Positions 6,409 to 10,523 of a DNA stretch of 10,523 bases are shown piece after piece (the stretch's first letter is position 1; the number at the start of each line of letters is the position of its first letter). The DNA is from Luteococcus sp043424415 (GTDB taxonomy: Bacteria > Actinomycetota > Actinomycetes > Propionibacteriales > Propionibacteriaceae), in assembly GCF_043424415.1 (NCBI RefSeq), contig NZ_JBHWOO010000167.1, forward strand, positions 1 through 10,523, in the 5' to 3' direction. Below the pieces are notes generated by a model that ran no database searches, was not told where the DNA came from, and worked only from the letters and a program-made list of their open reading frames with translations. The position numbers and the translations under genes are program-made.

Positions 6409-7314
6409 TCATCTCGACAGTGACTTCCTGGTCCTGGCCGGTGAGGGCCTCCGCGAGCTGGTGCATGCCGCCGCGGCGGGCGGGGCCGGTGAGTCCCAGG
6501 ACCTCTCCGCGGTACAGCTCGAGGTCAATGTCCTCGAGGGCGGAGCTGTTGAATCCCTTGACCTGCAGGGCCAGTTCCTCACGGGCATGTCCGCTGCGGT
6601 CGGCCAGCTGGATCTGTTCGCGGGTGAGCAGCAGGGCGGCCATCTCTTCGACGCTGGCTTCCCGGCGTCGACGATGCTGAAGATGCGGCCCTCTTTGAGC
6701 ACTGCCACGCGGTCGGCGACGCGTTTCATCTCGGACAGGCGGTGGGTGATGCAGACCGCGCTGACGCCGCGTTCGTTGAGTCCGCACAGCACGTCATGCA
6801 GGTCGTCGATCTCACGGCGGTTGAACAGGGCACCGACCTCGTCCATCAGGATGACGCGTGCGCCACCGACGCCCATGCGGGCCATCTCGACCATGACGCG
6901 CTCGAGCCCCGACAGGCTCCCGAGTCGGCCATCGACGCTGAGGCCATAGCCGTGGTCGGCGAGTTCCTGAGCTGCCTGCTCCCGGATCTCTTCGTGGGGA
7001 AGGCCGGTGCGGTAGAGCGCCTGGGCGACGGTGAGGCGGGGGTTGACTGCCAGGTCCTGACGGATCATGCCGACGCCGCGAGCCATGGCCTCGGACTGGT
7101 TGTGCACCTGGTACTGCAACTCGTCGAGAAGGATCTGGCCGGAATCTGGCGGGTAGTCGCCGGCCAGCAGGCCCATCAGGGTGCTCTTGCCGACGACGTT
7201 CTCACCGATCAGGCCCAGCACCTCGCCCTTGCTGAGGTCGAAGCTGACACCGCGAAGCACGGGACGCCCGCCGTGGCGCTTGGTCACATTCCGGAGCGAG
7301 AGCAAAGTTTCCAT
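6409..7314 (-). CDS. N-terminal open frame of the broken ABC ATPase (domain 1)
   Basis: This is the first uninterrupted frame of the broken gene. Only its first 217 residues, to about position 6664, are genuine ABC domain 1, running from METLLSLRNV to KEGRIFSIVDA. The remaining 84 residues are Ser/Arg/Pro-rich out-of-frame sequence. The correct continuation, EASVEEMAALLLTREQI, is in the adjacent frame. If expressed as read, the product would keep a complete first nucleotide-binding domain with a nonsense tail. Confidence 0.5.
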   Translation of the reverse strand: METLLSLRNVTKRHGGRPVLRGVSFDLSKGEVLGLIGENVVGKSTLMGLLAGDYPPDSGQILLDELQYQVHNQSEAMARGVGMIRQDLAVNPRLTVAQALYRTGLPHEEIREQAAQELADHGYGLSVDGRLGSLSGLERVMVEMARMGVGGARVILMDEVGALFNRREIDDLHDVLCGLNERGVSAVCITHRLSEMKRVADRVAVLKEGRIFSIVDAGKPASKRWPPCCSPANRSSWPTAADMPVRNWPCRSRDSTAPPSRTLTSSCTAERSWDSPAPPAAAACTSSRRPSPARTRKSLSR

Positions 7315-7335
7315 CGAGGTGATTCCCCCATCACA

Positions 7336-7359
7336 CCTGGGTCATGTCGAGGACCCAGG
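7336..7359 (-). promoter_or_regulatory. Inverted repeat upstream of the ABC ATPase, operator or leader hairpin
   Basis: CCTGGGTC (7336-7343) and GACCCAGG (7352-7359) are perfect reverse complements with eight bases between. The repeat starts 22 bases before the ATG at 7314, so it would act as a repressor site or as a hairpin in the mRNA leader. A second small dyad, GTGGCT-CC-AGCCAC, follows at 7362-7375. Confidence 0.4.
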
Positions 7360-7504
7360 GCGTGGCTCCAGCCACACCGCGACACCCCCGAATCGACCTG
7401 CGAACAACGAGTCACTGTACGAGCACCGGCGGGGTGTCTGCTCTGCACCGGCACCCCAGACAGCAGATCGACAGGCCGGAACCACCCAGGACCCACCCCT
7501 GGCA

Positions 7505-7518
7505 GTACATTGGCCTTC
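7505..7518 (+). promoter_or_regulatory. Candidate leaderless promoter of the PAS gene
   Basis: TACATT at 7506-7511 is followed by seven bases and the ATG at 7519, with no Shine-Dalgarno sequence. The nine bases GTACATTGG (7505-7513) recur exactly at 8150-8158 in front of the recombinase. No convincing -35 is seen. Confidence 0.4.
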
Positions 7519-7884
7519 ATGAGCCATGTGACCGAGCGTGTCCTGCAGTGTGCTGGTGATGGCGTGATCGCGATCGACACAGATGGCCGGGTCACTGTCT
7601 GGAATGCCGCCTGCGAGAAGCTCTTCGGCCACCGGGCGGAGGACGTCATGGGGCAGCAACTCGACTTCATGATCCCCGAGCGCCTCCGCCAGGCACACGA
7701 CAAGGGCTTCGAGAAGGCGATGGCACAAGGCCATGTGTCCACTGACGGTGCACCACGCCGGACCAAGGCGATCCACGCCGATGGCTCCTCGGTCTATGTC
7801 GTGATGACCTTCGCAGTGGTCACGGGGGAAGACGGCAGCTCTCTGGGTTCTGTGGCCGTGGCCCGTGAGTGGGTCCGGGAATGA
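7519..7884 (+). CDS. Stand-alone PAS domain sensor protein
   Basis: The 121 residues are essentially one PAS domain with no attached kinase, cyclase or DNA-binding module. Landmarks are DGVIAIDTDGRVTVWNAACEK (the first beta strands and N-cap), LFGHRAEDVMGQQ, the FMIPERLRQAHDKGF segment typical of PAS proteins near the F helix, and KAIHADGSSVYVVM followed by the closing strand LGSVAVAREW. PAS domains bind haem, flavin or small ligands or mediate protein contact; the cofactor cannot be read here. The ATG at 7519 follows a -10-like TACATT at leaderless spacing; the longer open frame upstream is non-coding shadow. The stop overlaps the ATG of the next small gene (ATGA), so the PAS protein is probably co-translated with it, and may regulate that partner. 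It diverges from the broken ABC gene across about 200 bases. Confidence 0.82.
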   Translation: MSHVTERVLQCAGDGVIAIDTDGRVTVWNAACEKLFGHRAEDVMGQQLDFMIPERLRQAHDKGFEKAMAQGHVSTDGAPRRTKAIHADGSSVYVVMTFAVVTGEDGSSLGSVAVAREWVRE

Positions 7885-8166
7885 CAGTGGAGCTCCCGGC
7901 GCCGGGGGACGGGGGAGAGGCGACGGTCTGCCGCTTTCTGGAACAGGTGATCGGCCTGGTCGACGAGGGGGAGCTCGATGCCTCACCCAGTGAGCGGGCC
8001 TATCTGGCAGGAGTTCTCCAGGGCCTGCGAAGCATGCAAGGCGTGGAACCGACACCACGAACGCGAAATGGCCCACTGCGTGAGGCGGGGTGCTGCTGTG
8101 GACCACACGGCGTACGCCAACATTGCTGTACATCAGAGGACCATTTGTTGTACATTGGGGGAGTGA
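7881..8166 (+). CDS. Small unknown gene between PAS and recombinase, probable frame slip
   Basis: I do not recognise the product. The ATG at 7881 overlaps the PAS stop (ATGA) and opens a helical segment, CRFLEQVIGLVDEGELD and then SERAYLAGVLQGLRS, with good coding bias. From about 7990-8035 the third-position GC falls in this frame and is better in the next one, which reads EACKAWNRHHEREMAHCV and stops at 8166. That stop overlaps the recombinase GTG (GTGA). A gene starting at 7881 and ending at 8166 is one base over a multiple of three, so a single-base indel would explain both overlaps and give 94 residues. Without it, the first frame runs on in frame into the recombinase through a Cys-rich, low-bias stretch that looks non-coding. 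Alternatives are a separate 62-residue gene from 7978, or a truncated gene whose 3' end was lost when the recombinase arrived. Confidence 0.4.
8123..8162 (+). promoter_or_regulatory. Recombinase promoter with TTGYTGTACAT direct repeat
   Basis: TTGCTGTACAT (8123-8133) and TTGTTGTACAT (8146-8156) match at 10 of 11 bases and start 23 bases apart, about two helical turns. Each contains the palindrome TGTACA. The second copy includes TACATT (8151-8156), a -10-like box six bases before the GTG at 8163. A dimeric regulator, perhaps the recombinase itself, could bind the pair; this is inference. Confidence 0.45.
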
Positions 8167-8834
8167 GCACCCCGAAGAGTACCCCCGGAACCCCCCGTCA
8201 GGCAGTGGGATATGTCCGCGTCAGCACCGCGGACCAAGCCGTCAATGGCATCAGCCTGGAGGCCCAGCAGGCCACCCTCGAAGAGGAGGCCAGACGTCGT
8301 GGATGGAGCCTCGAGATCACTGCCGACAAGGGGAGTTCCGGCTCGACCATGGAACGTCCAGGGCTTCGTCAGGCCATGGCCCAGCTTGATTCCGGTGAGG
8401 CCGATGTCCTCATGGTCGTGCGCTTGGATCGACTCACGCGCTCAGTCGCAGGGCTCGGCGAGATCCTGGGCAGGGCCCAGGACAAGGGCTGGGATGTCGT
8501 GATGCTCTCACCGGGAATCGACACCACCGATGCCGCTGGGCGCTTCACCACGAACATCCTTGCCTGCGCCGCACAGTACGAGCGGGACTTGGTGAGCGTC
8601 CGCACCAAGGAGGCCTTGGCCCACCGGAAGGCCTCGGGGGCCAGCCTTGGCAGACCTCGAGGCATCGACGACGACATCGTGGCCAGGATCCTTGAACAGA
8701 GGGCACGGAAGAAGTCATTGCGGGCCATCGCCGAGCAGCTGAACACCGAGGGCGTGCCCACGGCGCAGGGAGGTGCCAAATGGTACGCGTCGACGGTGTC
8801 CGCAGTGGTGAAGATGTACAGCCCGGCACCATGA
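8163..8834 (+). CDS. Small serine recombinase (resolvase/invertase family)
   Basis: This 223-residue protein has a complete resolvase catalytic domain and a short DNA-binding end. The nucleophile is Ser21 in GYVRVSTADQ. Other landmarks are ISLEAQQATLEEEARRRGW (30-48), VVRLDRLTRS with the catalytic arginine cluster (R87, R90, R93), the core helix region TTNILACAAQYERDLVSVRT (129-148) and the linker SLGRPRGI. The C-terminal helix-turn-helix is KSLRAIAEQLNTEGVPT (184-200) followed by WYASTVSAVV. Such enzymes cut and rejoin DNA at paired sites, in resolution, inversion or integration of small elements. It is longer than Tn3 resolvases (about 185) but lacks the large C-terminal domains of phage-type serine integrases. 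GTG at 8163 is preferred because homologous folds start just before the YVRVS motif; an in-frame open stretch back to 7881 would add an improbable Cys-rich leader. No transposase or clear att sites are seen beside it. Confidence 0.88.
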   Translation: MSTPKSTPGTPRQAVGYVRVSTADQAVNGISLEAQQATLEEEARRRGWSLEITADKGSSGSTMERPGLRQAMAQLDSGEADVLMVVRLDRLTRSVAGLGEILGRAQDKGWDVVMLSPGIDTTDAAGRFTTNILACAAQYERDLVSVRTKEALAHRKASGASLGRPRGIDDDIVARILEQRARKKSLRAIAEQLNTEGVPTAQGGAKWYASTVSAVVKMYSPAP

Positions 8835-8879
8835 CGGGGAGGAGCGATTCAAAGGGTATTTTGTCATAATGTAGCTTAT

Positions 8880-8905
8880 CGGTCATTGACCGCCTCTCAA
8901 GAGGC
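8880..8905. repeat. Two adjacent short dyads between converging genes
   Basis: CGGTCA-T-TGACCG (8880-8892) is directly followed by GCCTCT-CA-AGAGGC (8892-8905). They lie in the 106-base gap between the recombinase end and the lipase-like gene end, next to an AT-rich patch (8855-8880) that stands out from the GC-rich surroundings. They may act as a weak two-way terminator or as recombinase half-sites; nothing settles which. Confidence 0.4.
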
Positions 8906-8940
8906 CAGGCCATCGAGCACCCAATGCCCTCTCACGGCGG

Positions 8941-9635
8941 TCAGTGACGCGACTCCCACAAGGCCTGCACGTGCTCGTGCACGAGCTGCACGACGTGCGG
9001 CTCGGCGAGCGGCAGGAAGTGTCCGGCGCCCGCGACCGTGACATTGGTCGCACCGTCCAGGTGCGTGCCGTTGGGCACCATCTCGTCCCAGGCCGAACCG
9101 ATCGACACGATCCTGGAGTTCAGGACCAGCTCGGCCGCCAAGGCCTGGATCACCAGTCCGGCGGGCGCAAACATGCCCAGGGGCGTCCTGGCGAGGATGC
9201 GCCAGGACAGTGAGGACCCCCCCGAAGGGTGATCCCACGGCGACCAGGCCAACGGCCCTCTCCCCCGGCCTCACCTCGTCCAACATCACCCGCTTGCCGA
9301 TCAGGCCCCCCTTCGAATGGGCCACGAGAACGGCTGGCGAAGGCACCTGGCCTGCAAGGGCGTCGGAGACGATGGCGGCCGACTCCTTGAGGGATCGTCC
9401 ATTCCAGCCAAGGCCAGGCACAGGGTGGACCGGGTGCCCCATCTCGTTCAGGGCGCGCGCCAGCGGCACCAGGAAGCGCCACGGCTCCCAGATCCCAGGC
9501 AGCAGCACCACTGGCGCCAGATGGCCCTGTCGGAAGGCATCCAGCGGTGTGCGATCCACGTACGGCCAGCGGCGTCCGCCACGCAGCATGGCTCCAGTCG
9601 CGAATGACCACGGCCACCCGCTGCCAGCGATTCAT
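8941..9635 (-). pseudogene. Alpha/beta hydrolase (lipase-like), broken by two single-base frameshifts
   Basis: Removing one base at 9590-9591 and one C from the seven-C run at 9217-9223 restores a clean 230-residue alpha/beta hydrolase. The full catalytic set then appears: the oxyanion-side VVLLPGIWEPW (42-52), nucleophile Ser107 in VAHSKGG, Asp183 in AWDEMVPNG and His205 in GAGHFLPL. The layout resembles small cytoplasmic triacylglycerol lipase or PGAP1-like esterases; the substrate is unknown. The ATG at 9635 is chosen because AGAGGT lies nine bases upstream and the ATG overlaps the stop of the preceding hydrolase gene (ATGA). The internal ATG at 9589, after the first break, has no good ribosome site. 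As read, the middle frame runs 9589-8897 and loses the Asp and His after residue 138. Either the gene is inactive here or the two indels are sequence errors. Confidence 0.78.
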
Positions 9636-10510
9636 CGGCCCGCCACCTCTGCGGCGGTCGCGGCCACCTGGTCGGCGTCGTCGACCAGGATCTGATGGGA
9701 CGCACCCTTGACCAGCGTCACGGAGCCTTGGGCGCCACTGCGCGTCAGGAGCTCATTGGCCCACTGGCTGGTCGACAGGAGGTCGTGCTCGCCCCTGACG
9801 ATCTCCAGACGCCCTCCCAGGCCCTGGATCCGGTCTTCCAGCGGATGATGGACGAGCGACGGCAGCACCTCCCACGGCCAGCCCAGGCCCATCTGCAGGT
9901 ATCCGCGGATCGAGACCGGCGCCGCGCCGGGCCGTTCTCTCAGCGATCCCAGGACGAAGGCCAGCAGGAGGCGTGGAATGGTGCGTCGTGGCGGATGGGC
10001 GACGGGCGCCACCAGGACCATGAGACCGCGAAGGTGCTGGTGCTGGCGGGCGAGCTCCACCGCAACCTGGGTGCCCATCGAGTGGCCGACCAGAACGGGG
10101 GCTTCGATTCCCATCCGGGCCAGGACGCGTCCGATCGACTCCGCGAAGTCCGCGATGCCCATGGGCCCCTGCGGCCGCGCCAGGTCACCGGAGCCCGGCA
10201 TGTCGACCACCAGGATCCGTCCGTGGGGACGCAGATGGTGCACGGTGTGGTGGTAGAGCCGCGATGCAGTGCCCAACCCGTGCAGCAGGACGAAGATCGG
10301 TGCAGGATCCCCGGCACGGGCAGGGAGGTCCCAGACGCGGAACTGCCGTCCCCGGTCCCAGAACTCCCGCTCGACGGCATCCACGGCGGGCTTGTCGCTC
10401 ACCGGACGCTCGCCACGCAGGACCGACCGGAGGAGGTCCCACACCAGTCGCCCCCGGTGGGACGCAAGCTCGCGCGCCTGCCACCAGCGGAGGCCATCGA
10501 CCCTTCTCAC
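9632..10510 (-). CDS. Alpha/beta hydrolase fold protein
   Basis: The 292-residue protein is a typical alpha/beta hydrolase. The oxyanion motif HGLG is at 77-80, strand/turn RILVVDMPGSGDLARP at 98-113, nucleophile Ser144 in VGHSMG (141-146), Asp243 in GEHDLL and His272 in GASHQI, so the catalytic triad is complete. A lid-like insertion with PRLLLAFVLG lies at 179-188. Residues 1-50 are basic and helical with no cleavage site, suggesting a cytoplasmic or membrane-peripheral enzyme. Esterase, haloperoxidase-like or C-C hydrolase activities are all possible and cannot be separated. The GTG at 10510 has a strong purine-rich ribosome site (GGGGGAGAG) about four bases upstream at the window edge. 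The ATGA overlap with the next hydrolase gene suggests the two proteins are made together, perhaps acting on related substrates; further operon members may lie outside the window. Confidence 0.88.
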   Translation of the reverse strand: MRRVDGLRWWQARELASHRGRLVWDLLRSVLRGERPVSDKPAVDAVEREFWDRGRQFRVWDLPARAGDPAPIFVLLHGLGTASRLYHHTVHHLRPHGRILVVDMPGSGDLARPQGPMGIADFAESIGRVLARMGIEAPVLVGHSMGTQVAVELARQHQHLRGLMVLVAPVAHPPRRTIPRLLLAFVLGSLRERPGAAPVSIRGYLQMGLGWPWEVLPSLVHHPLEDRIQGLGGRLEIVRGEHDLLSTSQWANELLTRSGAQGSVTLVKGASHQILVDDADQVAATAAEVAGR

Positions 10511-10523
10511 TGCTCTCTCCCCC

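Larger units (their letters stand above)
5796..7314 (-). pseudogene. Sugar-type ABC transporter ATPase (two ATP-binding domains), broken by two frameshifts
   Basis: Three overlapping reading frames add up to one protein of the RbsA/MglA/XylG type, the double ATP-binding subunit of monosaccharide importers. Adding one base in the C3 run at 6661-6663 and one in the AA at 6349-6350 gives 506 residues, the normal family length of about 500. Domain 1 has Walker A GENVVGKST (37-45, usually GENGAGKST), signature LSGLE (134-138), Walker B VILMDE (154-159) and the H-loop histidine H191. Domain 2 has a degenerate P-loop (GLTGPARRGG), an intact signature NLSGGDRQKV and Walker B LILNHPTRGLD, in which the usual Asp-Glu is Asn-His. 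Poor P-loops in domain 2 are normal for this family, but the Walker B change is not. No permease or binding-protein gene is nearby. The ATG at 7314 has GGGGGA about nine bases upstream. It is either a decaying orphan or a sequence with two indel errors. Confidence 0.8.

Noticed and set aside
7342..8133. Minus-strand open frame of 263 codons opposite PAS
   Set aside because: The PAS domain on the plus strand is unmistakable and this frame shows no recognisable fold.
7881..8834. One continuous protein joining the small unknown gene to the recombinase
   Set aside because: The joining stretch is Cys-rich with low coding bias and contains promoter-like repeats. Small serine recombinases begin just before the YVRVS motif, which fits GTG at 8163.
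8835..8940. Attachment sites of a mobile element
   Set aside because: Dyads are present beside the recombinase, but no matching direct repeat was found on the other side of the gene, so no att pair can be supported.
1..10523. CRISPR array, tRNA or rRNA genes, or an anti-phage cluster
   Set aside because: No regularly spaced repeats, no tRNA or rRNA sequence and no known defence nuclease or toxin-antitoxin pair were seen on either strand.

Overview
This is a GC-rich window with strong third-position GC bias, short gene spacing, many GTG starts and several apparently leaderless promoters, which points to an actinobacterium. A member of the Propionibacteriaceae is plausible from overall style, but this is an inference and no rRNA or other marker is present. 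No tRNA, rRNA or CRISPR array was found, and no gene-free stretch exceeds 300 bases.

Left part (1-5090) holds well-preserved chromosomal genes. A DUF445 membrane protein (minus strand, cut by the window edge) diverges from a MarR-type regulator that is coupled by a one-base overlap to a small three-helix membrane protein. This pair converges on a large GH13 enzyme resembling trehalose synthase, across a strong two-way terminator whose loop can also pair with upstream sequence. Next on the minus strand is a six-helix rhomboid-fold protein with no catalytic serine or histidine.

Middle part (5090-7320, minus strand) holds a two-gene unit, a small disordered protein coupled by ATGA overlap to a Roadblock/LC7 protein with a frameshifted C-terminus. 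It also holds an orphan sugar-type ABC transporter ATPase (RbsA/MglA architecture) that is broken by two frameshifts and has degenerate nucleotide-binding motifs.

Right part (7320-10523) starts with a plus-strand run: a stand-alone PAS protein, a small unknown gene that seems to change frame, and a short serine recombinase. These are linked by ATGA and GTGA overlaps and by a shared promoter 9-mer. Converging from the other side are two alpha/beta hydrolases with an ATGA overlap; the downstream one carries two single-base frameshifts, one in a run of seven C.

The most striking global feature is the contrast between the intact left 5 kb and the 5.1-9.6 kb interval, where at least five frame breaks are found in three genes and a sixth is likely in a fourth, with a recombinase in the same interval. 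This could be local gene decay around a mobile element or indel errors in the assembly; read-level data would separate the two.
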